Notes: generated by a model from the sequence alone, not told the origin. A stretch of DNA of 64,000 nt from Desnuesiella massiliensis (GCF_001403615.1 NZ_LN879454.1:1-64000); one strand, 5' to 3'; shown: positions 16,350-24,780, counted from the first letter of the stretch. Made by a program: numbers and translations.

Positions 16350-17519
16350 ATGGATAATTGTCTACAAAAGGTAATTCAAAATATAAATATAGAGGAAGGA
16401 AAGGAAGTAATAATAAATACTTTAGTTAATATATATTTTAAGGAGGGTATTTCCACAAAGGAGCTAGCTAAGAGCAATCTTTTGCCTATACCCTTAGTAA
16501 CAGCTATAAAGAAAGAGTTTATTAAAGAGAAAATTTTACTTCAAGATAGAGGTATAAGACTTACAAGCAAAGGAAAGGACTTCGTAGAAAAGGAACTAGG
16601 TTTTTATGGCTTAAATAAGGAATTATACATGAAATTATGCTTAGAGCCTTGGAAGGAACATAAAGAGATCAAGGAAGTTAGAGAAGAATTAAGTGAGATA
16701 TTTATGAATCGCCCTCAAGCTGATGTTACGATAGATCAATCTAAATGCACTTTAGATACAGCTATGAAAAGAGCGGTATTATGTCTAAAAAATTCTTCAT
16801 TAATAGGAAAGAGGGTTTTATGTGTAGGCGATGACGATTTAGTAAGTATAGCCTTAGGATTCTTATTAAAAAAACTTTTTACTGACATAAAATATAGCAA
16901 GACATCAATTTTGGTTTTGGATATAGATGAGCGAATAATTAATTATATAAACAATATAGCAGAAGAAAAACAGCTGCCTGTTAAAAGTGAATATGTAGAT
17001 TTAAGAAAGCCTTTACCACAAAAATTTAGAGGTGAGTTTGACAGCTTTTTTACCGACCCACCTTATACTCTTCAAGGAATGAATCTGTTTCTTTCCAGAG
17101 GAATCGAAGCCTTAAAATATCAGTGTGGACTTAATGTTTTTCTTTCCTATGCGCATAAGTCTCCGGAGTTTGAGCTAGCTATGCAGAAAAATTTTGTAGC
17201 TATGGGACTTAGGGTTTCAGAAATACTGACCTCCTTTAATGCTTATGATGGAGCGGGAATTATAGGGGGAGTGGGGCAGATGATCGTTCTTAAAACCACT
17301 AATGGTAGTAAACCTTTAATAGAAGGGGATTATAATGAGTTAATCTATACGGGAGAATTGAAAGTTACAGTTAGACTTTATAAGTGTAAAAATTGTGGAG
17401 AAGTAATAAAGGTAGGAACTTCAGAGCACTTTAAAACTATAGAGGAGCTTAAGGAAAAAGGCTGTATTAAGTGTGATGGCAAGCTATTTGATTTAGATCA
17501 TAAAGAAACAAAATTATAA
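16350..17519 (+). CDS. bpsA: N4-bis(aminopropyl)spermidine synthase-like protein (BpsA/DUF43 family)
   Basis: A 389-residue protein. Residues 1-90 form a winged-helix-like domain ('GISTKELAKSNLLPIPLVTA'). The Rossmann aminopropyltransferase-like domain follows, with the family's acidic motif 'CVGDDDLVSIALGFLL' (near 160) and 'FDSFFTDPPYTLQGMNLFLS' (near 230). The last 40 residues hold two CxxC knuckles ('CKNCGEV' and 'CIKCDGK') that may bind zinc. In archaeal thermophiles BpsA adds aminopropyl groups to spermidine to make branched polyamines. By homology this gene would make aminopropylated spermidine; the exact product is unknown. The site AAGGGAGA precedes the ATG. Monocistronic. Confidence 0.82.
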   Translation: MDNCLQKVIQNINIEEGKEVIINTLVNIYFKEGISTKELAKSNLLPIPLVTAIKKEFIKEKILLQDRGIRLTSKGKDFVEKELGFYGLNKELYMKLCLEPWKEHKEIKEVREELSEIFMNRPQADVTIDQSKCTLDTAMKRAVLCLKNSSLIGKRVLCVGDDDLVSIALGFLLKKLFTDIKYSKTSILVLDIDERIINYINNIAEEKQLPVKSEYVDLRKPLPQKFRGEFDSFFTDPPYTLQGMNLFLSRGIEALKYQCGLNVFLSYAHKSPEFELAMQKNFVAMGLRVSEILTSFNAYDGAGIIGGVGQMIVLKTTNGSKPLIEGDYNELIYTGELKVTVRLYKCKNCGEVIKVGTSEHFKTIEELKEKGCIKCDGKLFDLDHKETKL

Positions 17520-17560
17520 AAAATCTTATAAATCTATAGTGTATTTTAGGTTGTAGTGAT

Positions 17561-17598
17561 GCATAAAAACATACTTGTAATAAAGTATGTTTTTATGC
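17561..17598 (+). terminator. Terminator of the BpsA-like gene
   Basis: GCATAAAAACATACTT pairs with AAGTATGTTTTTATGC around a short loop, making a 16-bp stem. The inner U-rich arm makes it usable in both directions, and the next gene is convergent. Confidence 0.8.
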
Positions 17599-17622
17599 AA
17601 TTAGTTGAATTTTAAATTATAC

Positions 17623-17883
17623 TTATTGTATTAAAAAAGTTTTCTTAAACATATAGACGCAATATACTATACCGGATATACATGAAATATAGATGAGAAA
17701 TCCATAGCGCAAATTAGTGAAAAGCATATAGAATAACAGTGATCCAAAGGCAAAGAAGCCTGCCCCATTAAAAAATGCCTCACTATATTTTCGAGTTTTT
17801 AATGACTTTACTATAACTATTACCTTATTTATCAGCATAAATATAGCCGCTATAACTACAGTAAGATTAGTTAAAAAGCTCAT
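17623..17883 (-). CDS. Small membrane protein of unknown function
   Basis: 86 residues with three predicted membrane segments (about 5-25, 40-57 and 62-80) joined by short Lys/Arg-rich turns. No family is recognised. The ATG follows a possible AGAGGA site. It lies 24 bases downstream of another unknown gene on the same strand and is probably co-transcribed with it. Confidence 0.65.
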   Translation of the reverse strand: MSFLTNLTVVIAAIFMLINKVIVIVKSLKTRKYSEAFFNGAGFFAFGSLLFYMLFTNLRYGFLIYISCISGIVYCVYMFKKTFLIQ

Positions 17884-17907
17884 TTAATCCTCTTCTTTCT
17901 AGAAAAT

Positions 17908-18468
17908 TCAATCATTTGCTTTTATAGCCTTATAATTTCCTTTATCATATACAAATTCAGGAGTATTGTCATAGTTGCTACAGCGATATTTTAAATTTGT
18001 ATCGTAGCTTGAGATATGGACTATTTTATAATCACTATCTATCTTTTTTAAATATATTTCTTCGTTAATCATTTTTTCTATTTTACTAATCTTATCTTGT
18101 AACCTAATTGAAGTAGAAATCCTATATTGCTTTTTTTCTATTGAATAGGTGAAACTAACAAATCCACCTTGAGAATTAGAATACCCAATAACATAATCAT
18201 TTTTATTCTCGTTGAGCCATTTTTGGTCTGTTTCTTTAGTTTTATCATTGGAATAATCCACTGAATTTAAGCTATCATTAAATTTGCTATTCTCTAGACC
18301 TAAATAGTATTTATCAATTGTCTGTTTAGCTAAATTCATATCCTGTCGGGCTATCTTTAAAGCATTTTCCCTGATTCTTTTATTGTTAATGGAAAGAAAA
18401 AGCTTATATCCAATGAAACCAATAACTAAGAAGGAAATTACAATGTAAATAATGCGTTTATATTTCAT
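17908..18468 (-). CDS. Hypothetical protein with N-terminal membrane anchor
   Basis: 186 residues. 'IIYIVISFLVIGFIGYKLFL' at the N-terminus is a membrane anchor or uncleaved signal; the rest is soluble and would face outward. It is rich in Lys, Asp, Asn and Tyr, like many clostridial secreted proteins of unknown fold. No family is recognised. It is followed by the small membrane protein gene at 17883. The site AGGAGT lies before the ATG. Confidence 0.68.
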   Translation of the reverse strand: MKYKRIIYIVISFLVIGFIGYKLFLSINNKRIRENALKIARQDMNLAKQTIDKYYLGLENSKFNDSLNSVDYSNDKTKETDQKWLNENKNDYVIGYSNSQGGFVSFTYSIEKKQYRISTSIRLQDKISKIEKMINEEIYLKKIDSDYKIVHISSYDTNLKYRCSNYDNTPEFVYDKGNYKAIKAND

Positions 18469-18675
18469 TTCATGACTCCTTTGTTGTTACTATATTACAT
18501 ATTTAATTATACCATACATTTATACAAGTGTGTGGTATGTAAATAATTATAGATTTTAACAATGTTTATTTCTTGTATAGCTACATTCATAGAGTGTATA
18601 GTATACTTTTAAAGAGTAATTTTATAAAACATATAACTAGCAATGTTTAAAAAGTGTATATAAAGGAGAAAATTT

Positions 18676-19329
18676 ATGATTAAGTGGATTATTTTTGATA
18701 TTGATGGAACCCTAATTGAAACTGCGTTATCAAATATGAGGGGCCTTCAGCAGACCATGAGAGATTTGTATAAAAGAGAATATATTGATGAGGAACTGCA
18801 TAGATTGATGGGTATACCAGGGGATGAAGCCTTAAGAAAAATAGGCATTAAAGAAGAGGAACTCATGGATACTTGGAGGTATTGGAGACTAAAAGTAAAG
18901 GATTATGCGCACCATAATTATGTTTTTGAAGGTGTAGAAGAAATGCTTCGAGATCTTAGCAAAGAGTATTCTCTTGCCATAGTAACTTCAAAGACTTATG
19001 AGCAGCTCCATGAAGATTTTACTAAAAGGGGCTTGCTGGACTATTTTAAGCTATGGATATGTAAAGAGGATACAGTAAGGCATAAGCCAAATCCAGAGCC
19101 TCTTTTAAAAGCTTTAGATAAGGCAGGGATAACAGCAGGAGATGCTATATATCTAGGGGATGCCGTGGTTGATTATGAGGCAGCAAAGGCAGCAGGTATA
19201 GAATTTGGACATTGTAGGTTTATGAAAATGATAGATCATATTGATTGTGAGCTTATATTTAATAATCCTAAAGAAATAGCTGAGTTTTTTCTAAATAGGG
19301 ATAGTGGTGAAAGAATTAAAGCTATATAA
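18676..19329 (+). CDS. HAD-superfamily phosphatase (PpaX/phosphoglycolate phosphatase-like)
   Basis: A 217-residue HAD hydrolase with all four motifs: I 'IFDIDGTLIE' (near 8), II 'IVTSKTYEQ' (near 100), III Lys in 'RHKPNPEPLL' (near 137) and IV 'YLGDAVVDYEAAKAAG' (near 160). A helical cap of about 65 residues follows motif I, as in the pyrophosphatase PpaX and phosphoglycolate phosphatases. The exact substrate cannot be read from sequence. The site AAGGAGA is well placed. Monocistronic with its own terminator. Confidence 0.9.
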   Translation: MIKWIIFDIDGTLIETALSNMRGLQQTMRDLYKREYIDEELHRLMGIPGDEALRKIGIKEEELMDTWRYWRLKVKDYAHHNYVFEGVEEMLRDLSKEYSLAIVTSKTYEQLHEDFTKRGLLDYFKLWICKEDTVRHKPNPEPLLKALDKAGITAGDAIYLGDAVVDYEAAKAAGIEFGHCRFMKMIDHIDCELIFNNPKEIAEFFLNRDSGERIKAI

Positions 19330-19375
19330 AAAGCAAAGTCTAAGGCTAAATTTTAGTCTTAGACTCTGCTTTTTA
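19330..19375 (+). terminator. Terminator of the HAD phosphatase gene
   Basis: AAGCAAAGTCTAAG pairs with CTTAGACTCTGCTT (one mismatch), with a further inner stem (GCTAAA/TTTAGT) and a T run after it. Confidence 0.85.
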
Positions 19376-19431
19376 ATTTGAAAAACAATTCTAATTATGC
19401 ATTGAGGACTAGAAAAGCTGCGCAGTAAGTT

Positions 19432-20628
19432 CTATAGTTCAGGAAACATGCTAACTACCCTATCTAGTATGTCGTTAATTTCCGCTATGGCCACACCAAA
19501 GTTAGTCATAGGAACCTTTTGTTCTTCGGCTCTTATAAGCCTTGACATAAGCTGTTTTCTTGTAAACATACAGCTGCCGCAGTGTATTACTAATTTGTAT
19601 TGGGATAAATCTTCAGGGAAGTCTATACCTGACTTTACTTCTATATTTAGCTCTCCGCCTACCTTTGCATTAAGCCATAAAGGAAGTTTTTCTCTAGCTA
19701 TATCTCCTTTTAAAGCATGATGGGTACATGCCTCGCCTATGAGCACTTTATCTCCAGGCCTTAGATTTTTTATAGCCCTAGCACCCTCTACAAACATTTG
19801 AAGGTTTCCCTTATATCTAGCCATAAGGATGGAGAAGGAGGTTAGAGGAACATCCTTAGGGAGAATTTCATTCACCTTTTTAAACACCTGAGAATCCGTA
19901 ATAACTAGGTCTGGTTTCTTATTTAATGTACCTAAAATATCCCGAAGCTCAGTATCTTTAACGGTGAGTGCCATACAATCATTATCTAATACATCTCTAA
20001 TCACCTGTACCTGTGGCAGGATTAACCTTCCCTTTGGAGCCTGTATATCTTGAGGAGCCACTAACACCACCGTAGCCTTAGGCTTTAGAAGGTCTCCTAC
20101 AATGGTGGGGATCTCAAAATCTGTAGGTGCATTTTCTACTATGGCTTCCTTTAGTCCTGCTATATTGCTTCTCTTATTTGCACTTATCTTCACAAAGGGT
20201 ATATCAAAGCTTTTTTTATAAATATTTAAGTCCAAATCTACAACATCAATTTTATTGATGACACCTATCATAGGTACTTTTCTGTTTTCAAGCTCTTTGT
20301 ACCATTGTAATTCCATATTTAGGTTTTCATTTTCACCAGTAAAAACCAATAAGGCAAGGTCTGTTCTATCCATAACCTCTAAGGTTTTCTGTATTCTTAA
20401 TTCGCCTAACTCACCCTCATCGTCCAAGCCCGCAGTATCGATTATAACCACTGGACCTAAAGGAAGCAGCTCCATGGATTTGAATACTGGGTCTGTGGTA
20501 GTACCCGGGGTGTCTGATACTAGTGATATAGATTGATTAGTAAGAGCATTTACGATGCTGGATTTTCCAGCATTTCTTTTTCCAAATACTGCAATGTGAA
20601 GTCTATTGGCTCTAGGTGTATCTAACAT
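19432..20628 (-). CDS. hydF: HydF, [FeFe]-hydrogenase H-cluster maturation GTPase
   Basis: A 398-residue protein. The N-terminal Era/TrmE-like GTPase has P-loop 'GKRNAGKSS' (near 15), switch 'DTAGLDDEGE' (near 62) and 'GVINKIDV' (near 122). The C-terminal cluster-binding domain has the HydF motif CxH...HCxxC: 'EACTHHALKG' (near 302) and 'IHCGSCMF' (near 355). HydF is the scaffold that carries the 2Fe precursor made by HydE and HydG and delivers it to the hydrogenase. It is third in the operon TM1266-hydG-hydF. A palindromic repeat lies between hydG and the hydF ribosome site (GGAGG). hydE is not in the window. Confidence 0.96.
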   Translation of the reverse strand: MLDTPRANRLHIAVFGKRNAGKSSIVNALTNQSISLVSDTPGTTTDPVFKSMELLPLGPVVIIDTAGLDDEGELGELRIQKTLEVMDRTDLALLVFTGENENLNMELQWYKELENRKVPMIGVINKIDVVDLDLNIYKKSFDIPFVKISANKRSNIAGLKEAIVENAPTDFEIPTIVGDLLKPKATVVLVAPQDIQAPKGRLILPQVQVIRDVLDNDCMALTVKDTELRDILGTLNKKPDLVITDSQVFKKVNEILPKDVPLTSFSILMARYKGNLQMFVEGARAIKNLRPGDKVLIGEACTHHALKGDIAREKLPLWLNAKVGGELNIEVKSGIDFPEDLSQYKLVIHCGSCMFTRKQLMSRLIRAEEQKVPMTNFGVAIAEINDILDRVVSMFPEL

Positions 20629-20643
20629 TTTTATACCTCCTAA

Positions 20644-20709
20644 GGCATCTCCAAAAAATAACTAGTCAGTCTACTCGCATCTTTGACTAGTTATTTTTTT
20701 TACGATGCC
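20644..20709. repeat. Palindromic repeat C, inside the hydG-hydF gap
   Basis: A 66-bp element: GGCATCTCC end, AAATAACTAGTC arm, short centre with GTCTACTCGCATC, GACTAGTTATTT arm, TACGATGCC end. It is the clean short form of the family. It begins 4 bases after the hydG stop and ends about 15 bases before the hydF start, so the hydGF mRNA must contain the hairpin. Confidence 0.85.
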
Positions 20710-20713
20710 TAAA

Positions 20714-22126
20714 TTAAAATCTTAAGTCTCTTTCACCCTTTTCAATATGTTTAAGCTTTTCCTTAGCTGCATTTCTTGCGGCTTCCTTTGGTATAGCCTT
20801 AAGCTCTTCTTCTATAAGCTTATCACCAAGAGCCCTAGCTTCTTCATCACCATAATCTAATAAATATTCTTTTAGGGTAAGTAGAGCATTAGGCTGACAG
20901 ACATTTTGAATTTCTCCAATCTTAGCTAGGCGCATAAATCTGTCACCAGTTCTGCCTTCTCTATAGCAAGCGGTACAGTAGCTAGGTATATAGCCAGATT
21001 TACATAAGCTTTTTATTATTTCTATAGGAGAACGATGGTCTCCCACTTCAAACTGAGGCTTTTCATCTGAGCTTGGATTTTGAGATTCTACATATCCACC
21101 TACACCAGTGCAGGAACCAGCACTTATTTGAGAAACTCCTACGGCCATAACCTCATCTCTAAAGCTAGATTCCTCCCTAGTAGATAATATTATTCCAGTA
21201 TAAGGTACAGCTAGTCTTAATATAGCCACAATTTTCTTAAAGTCATTATCATTTACTAGGTAAGGATAATTTCTTAAACTCACATTTTCTGCTGCTCTCA
21301 TCCTTGGTACAGATAGAGTGTGAGGGCCTACACCGGTTTCTTTTTCTAAGTGCTCAGCGTGCATTAATAAAGCTATGGTTTCGTATTTGTAATCATATAA
21401 TCCATATAAAACACCCATACCTACATCATCTATCCCTGCAGCTCTAGCTCTATGCATAGCAGTGGTGTGCCAATTATAATTATGCTTTGGTCCTTGAGGA
21501 TGGAGTTTTTCATAGGTAGGTTTGTGATAGGTTTCTTGGAATAATATATAGGTACCTATATTAGCATCCTTTAGCTTTTTATAATCCTCTACAGTAGTTG
21601 CAGCTAGATTTACGTTTATTCTTCTTATGCTTCCATTATCAAATTTTATAGAGTATATGGTCTTTATGCAATCTAGCACATAGTCTAAAGGAGCATTTGC
21701 CGGGTCTTCGCCTAATTCTAAGGCTAATCTTTTATGACCTAAGGACTCCAAAACCTTAACTTCTTCCTTAAGTTCCTCCATAGTAAGTTTTCTTCTTTTA
21801 AAATCACAATTTGAATGTTTATATCCACAGTATTCGCAGTTATTTACACAGTAATTGCTCACGTAAAGAGGAGCAAAAAGCACAATTCTTCTTCCATATA
21901 TTTTTTTCTTGATTTCGCTGGCTACACTATACATTTTATTTAAAACTTCTTCGTCTTCTATATTTAATAAAACGGCTGCTTCTTCATGAGTCAGCCCTGC
22001 ACAGCTTTGAGCTTTTTCTAGAAGACTATTCACATAGTTTTTATCTGAGGCGAGTTCTTCCCCTTTTTTTATGCTTTCTAATATCTCTGAATCTACTATA
22101 AACTCTTCTGCTAAGTATTCTCTCAT
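20714..22126 (-). CDS. hydG: HydG, radical SAM tyrosine lyase for H-cluster assembly
   Basis: A 470-residue radical SAM enzyme. It has the SAM-cluster motif CX3CX2C in 'YCVNNCEYCGYKH' (near 95) and the C-terminal cluster motif 'CTACYREGRTGDRFM', with a third Cys in 'NVCQPNA' (near 385-410), which holds the second cluster of HydG. HydG cleaves tyrosine and supplies CO and cyanide to the H-cluster precursor. The N-terminal region with 'LTHEEAAVLL' matches the ThiH/HydG group. Encoded between the TM1266-type regulator and hydF. Confidence 0.97.
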   Translation of the reverse strand: MREYLAEEFIVDSEILESIKKGEELASDKNYVNSLLEKAQSCAGLTHEEAAVLLNIEDEEVLNKMYSVASEIKKKIYGRRIVLFAPLYVSNYCVNNCEYCGYKHSNCDFKRRKLTMEELKEEVKVLESLGHKRLALELGEDPANAPLDYVLDCIKTIYSIKFDNGSIRRINVNLAATTVEDYKKLKDANIGTYILFQETYHKPTYEKLHPQGPKHNYNWHTTAMHRARAAGIDDVGMGVLYGLYDYKYETIALLMHAEHLEKETGVGPHTLSVPRMRAAENVSLRNYPYLVNDNDFKKIVAILRLAVPYTGIILSTREESSFRDEVMAVGVSQISAGSCTGVGGYVESQNPSSDEKPQFEVGDHRSPIEIIKSLCKSGYIPSYCTACYREGRTGDRFMRLAKIGEIQNVCQPNALLTLKEYLLDYGDEEARALGDKLIEEELKAIPKEAARNAAKEKLKHIEKGERDLRF

Positions 22127-22185
22127 AATATTGCCACTAACTTATATGTTTTTAAAGTTAGTGCCTCCTTTCTTTAAATAGAGTT

Positions 22186-22431
22186 CTATTTTTTTGTAAT
22201 AGCTGATTTTACATTTACTCCAGATATCTTTCCAAGTTTTCCTGTTAAGGCACTGATTTCATCAGTAGTTCCATCCACTATTAAGGAGATTACAGAAACA
22301 CCTCTTTCCTTATAGGGAATTCCCATTCTTCCTACAATTATTTGAGCAAAGTTATGAAGCACTTCATTTACCTTAGGTGCATTAGCGAATTCTTCAATTA
22401 CTATTCCTATTACCCCTACTCTTTTATCCAT
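22186..22431 (-). CDS. TM1266-type iron-only hydrogenase system putative regulator
   Basis: An 81-residue ACT-like protein with 'GVIGIVIEEFANAPKVNEVL' and 'HNFAQIIVGRMGIPYKERGV', the signature of the small TM1266/NikR-like ACT family found beside hydrogenase maturation genes. The start at 22431 has AGGAGG 7 bases upstream; the longer frame to 22470 runs into the leader terminator and is rejected. First gene of the hydG-hydF operon. It is thought to regulate hydrogenase genes, but how is not established. Confidence 0.88.
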   Translation of the reverse strand: MDKRVGVIGIVIEEFANAPKVNEVLHNFAQIIVGRMGIPYKERGVSVISLIVDGTTDEISALTGKLGKISGVNVKSAITKK

Positions 22432-22450
22432 AAAACATCCTCCTAAAAAC

Positions 22451-22603
22451 AAAAAATACCTCCAATACAAGCATTGAAGGTAGCCTCAAAAAAGTTAATT
22501 TTTCAAAAAATTAACTTTTTCATAATGCATTATATGGCCCTCTTCCTTTTGCTCAGACTATTTCTTTGCAGTTGGGTGAAGCTTTTTTAAAAAGTCCATA
22601 TAA
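22451..22603 (-). promoter_or_regulatory. Structured 5' leader with intrinsic terminator before the hydrogenase maturation operon
   Basis: Read on the minus strand: TTATATGG (22603-22596) pairs with CCATATAA (22537-22530), closing a domain of about 58 nt that contains an inner CTTC/GAAG pairing. A hairpin with arms AAAAGTTAAT and ATTAACTTTT follows (about 22520-22488). Then a 10-bp stem, TACCTTCAAT with ATTGGAGGTA (22482-22457), precedes a run of six T. This last one is a textbook terminator ending about 8 bases before the AGGAGG of the TM1266-type gene. A closed aptamer-like domain followed by a terminator next to the start codon is the layout of a riboswitch or protein-controlled attenuator. 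I could not match it to a known class. Confidence 0.6.
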
Positions 22604-22838
22604 CAAGAAATTCCTATTATACAGAGAAAATATATACCAAAATTTACTACATAATAATTGTTATTACATATAAATTATACTTCATACTTTGTTTAAACTC
22701 AATATCAAAATTAATAATTCGTTATAAAATTAACAATTCTGACGAAATACATAAATTACTTAGAATACTATTAATTTATTTTGAAAAAATAATAATACAT
22801 TATATTAATTAGGTTAATTGAAAAGGGAGTGTATAATT

Positions 22839-22988
22839 ATGGGTAAGATTGGCCAGAAGGTTGATGCACATGAGAGAGCAAGAGAAATGATGATAGCTGG
22901 AGAAGACTGGAATAAAATCAGAGAAGAAACTAGGCTTAGGGAAAAAGATCTAACAAGAATTCAGAAGGAGATAACACAGCATTTTTAA
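22839..22988 (+). CDS. Small basic/acidic helical protein, 49 residues
   Basis: An ATG with AAAGGGAG upstream opens a 49-residue frame ending in TAA. The product starts 'MGKIGQKVDAHERAREMMIA' and is almost wholly charged helix with one Trp; 'DWNKIREETRLREKDLTRI' looks like a helix-turn-helix-sized unit. No family is recognised. It stands alone, divergent from the hydrogenase leader, and a palindromic repeat lies 40 bases downstream. Codon use looks like the neighbours. Confidence 0.7.
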   Translation: MGKIGQKVDAHERAREMMIAGEDWNKIREETRLREKDLTRIQKEITQHF

Positions 22989-23027
22989 TTGCAATTCATA
23001 ATGCAAATTAGATAATAAGGATATAAT

Positions 23028-23072
23028 AAAAAATAACTAGTCGAATATGGACACTGACTAGTTATTTTTTTT
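23028..23072. repeat. Palindromic repeat D (short relative)
   Basis: AAAAAATAACTAGTC and GACTAGTTATTTTTT flank a short centre. It lacks the GGCATC/GATGCC ends of the 65-bp copies. It lies after the 49-residue gene and could terminate transcription both ways. Confidence 0.75.
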
Positions 23073-23205
23073 AGGTATATATAACCTTAGATAAATATAT
23101 TATAATAATGTGAAGATATAGATAAGCATATGTATTGAAATTATGAAAACTATTTATATATAATTATAATAAGGGTTTTATAAATATGAGGTGGAGGTTT
23201 TTTAA

Positions 23206-24057
23206 ATGGGCAATTTTGTACTCCATGACTGCAAGGTTATAAAGGTATTTAACAATAATGTACTATTCGTAAGTGAAAATGAGAAAGAAAAGATTTTATT
23301 TGGAAAAGGTATAGGTTTTGGGAAAAAGATAGGAGATATAATTAAAGCGGGTTTAGAAGTAGATAAGATTTTTACTATAGAGGACAAAACTAATTCAGCG
23401 AATTTTAATGAACTAATGAATTACGCAGACCAGAACATAATCGCCTTAAGTGAAGAGATAATCGCAATGATATCCAATGAGCTTCAAGAGGAGCTAGATG
23501 AAAAAATACATATATCTCTAACAGATCATATGATATTTGCGTTAAAGAGGTTAGAAGATAATGAGGAAATTCAAAATCCCTTTCTTGTGGAGACGGAAAC
23601 CCTTTACAAAAGGGAGTTTGACATTGCAAAGAAAGCAGCTCTTATGATAGAGAAAGCTATAGGCATTGAGATACCTGATGGAGAGGCAGGTTTTATAGCC
23701 CTACATATACATTCTGCTAGAAACAAGGGTGGTTTATCTAATACTATAAAATATAATTTTGTATCTAATAGTGTTGTAGAGTTTTTAGAAGATGAAATGA
23801 AGATAGAAATAGATAGGCAATCCTTAGACTATGCAAGATTTTTAACTCATATAAGATTTGCTATAGAAAGAATTTTAAATAATAATCCTATTAAAAATGA
23901 TCTTATTTCTGCTATTAAAAAACAATATAAGGATTCCTACAAAGTTGCTAGAAAAGCTGCTAAAATAATTGAGAATCAGCTTTGTATAGAGGTAATAGAA
24001 GACGAAATAGCTTATTTGGCTATACATATTGAAAGACTTAAGCAAGTAAGTCACTAA
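23206..24057 (+). CDS. BglG/LicT/GlcT-family transcription antiterminator
   Basis: 283 residues. An RNA-binding CAT domain (residues 1-55, with 'NNVLFVSENEKEKILFGKGI') is followed by two PRD domains. The regulatory histidines are in 'LTDHMIFALKR' (near 107), 'ALHIHSARN' (near 165), 'THIRFAIERI' (near 215) and 'AIHIERL' (near 276). Such proteins bind a RAT hairpin and stop terminator formation when the PTS signals sugar. RAT/terminator leaders stand before crr (24781-24830) and the EIICB gene (25080-25158), so both are likely targets. It has its own terminator. LicT/GlcT-type specificity is not resolved. Confidence 0.92.
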   Translation: MGNFVLHDCKVIKVFNNNVLFVSENEKEKILFGKGIGFGKKIGDIIKAGLEVDKIFTIEDKTNSANFNELMNYADQNIIALSEEIIAMISNELQEELDEKIHISLTDHMIFALKRLEDNEEIQNPFLVETETLYKREFDIAKKAALMIEKAIGIEIPDGEAGFIALHIHSARNKGGLSNTIKYNFVSNSVVEFLEDEMKIEIDRQSLDYARFLTHIRFAIERILNNNPIKNDLISAIKKQYKDSYKVARKAAKIIENQLCIEVIEDEIAYLAIHIERLKQVSH

Positions 24058-24080
24058 TGATTTTTAGGGATGCATAAATA

Positions 24081-24123
24081 AAAACCTGTTAGAATAAGGG
24101 GATACTCTAACAGGTTTTTATTT
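24081..24123 (+). terminator. Terminator of the antiterminator gene
   Basis: AAAAACCTGTTAGA pairs with TCTAACAGGTTTTT around loop ATAAGGGGATAC, followed by ATTT. It lies 25 bases past the stop codon. Confidence 0.9.
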
Positions 24124-24134
24124 GGGGGGAATTT

Positions 24135-24199
24135 GGCATCTCCAAATAAATAATTAGTCAGTTTACTGGTATAATGAACTAGTTATTTTTTACGATGCC
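24135..24199. repeat. Palindromic repeat E, abutting the crr stop codon
   Basis: A 65-bp copy with both ends (GGCATCTCC and TACGATGCC) and arms AATAATTAGTC and AACTAGTTATT. It has diverged more than copies C, F and G. Its last base is next to the crr TAA, so it probably also ends the crr transcript. Confidence 0.8.
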
Positions 24200-24679
24200 T
24201 TATTTAGTTTTGTACTCAACTACAACTTCTTTTCCAGCTTCAGCATTAAAGCCTGTTTTGTAGTTTATATCTTTTACTATATCAATATTAGTTATAAGCA
24301 CTGGTGTTATTAAAGAGAATCCTTTTGAAGTAATAAAATCTCTATTTACCTTTATTATAGGGTCTCCAGCTTTTACTTTAGCACCTTCATCTGCTAATCT
24401 TTCAAAGCCTTCTCCTTGAAGCTCTACAGTATCTATTCCTATATGAACTAAAATTTCTGCACCATTATCTAAAGTCATTGCAAAAGCGTGATTGGTTTTA
24501 AATATTAAAGTTAAAACACCATCAGCAGGGGCTACTATAGTATCGCCTGTTGATTCTACTGCTACTCCATCACCTGCCATCTTTTGAGCAAAAACTTGAT
24601 CTGGTACTAGAGATAAATCTACTACCTTTCCTGTTACAGGAGCTAATAATTCATAGGTCTTTTTAAACAATCCAAACAT
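24200..24679 (-). CDS. crr: PTS glucose-type EIIA component
   Basis: A 159-residue EIIA-Glc-fold protein. The phosphorylated His lies in 'EILVHIGIDTVELQGEGF' (near 90) and its partner His in 'TNHAFAMT' (near 75). The free IIA domain receives phosphate from HPr and passes it to an EIIB domain. The EIICB gene at 25312 lacks a IIA domain, so this protein is its natural donor. A RAT/terminator leader of the same kind precedes both genes. The site GGAAGAT is before the ATG. Confidence 0.95.
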   Translation of the reverse strand: MFGLFKKTYELLAPVTGKVVDLSLVPDQVFAQKMAGDGVAVESTGDTIVAPADGVLTLIFKTNHAFAMTLDNGAEILVHIGIDTVELQGEGFERLADEGAKVKAGDPIIKVNRDFITSKGFSLITPVLITNIDIVKDINYKTGFNAEAGKEVVVEYKTK

Positions 24680-24780
24680 AATATCTTCCTTTCTTACTAT
24701 ATTGTTTCCAATATTTCTTTATAGTATTCATTCTAATTTCAAATTTGTTTTATGAAAACGTATTTTTATCAAAATAAAAA

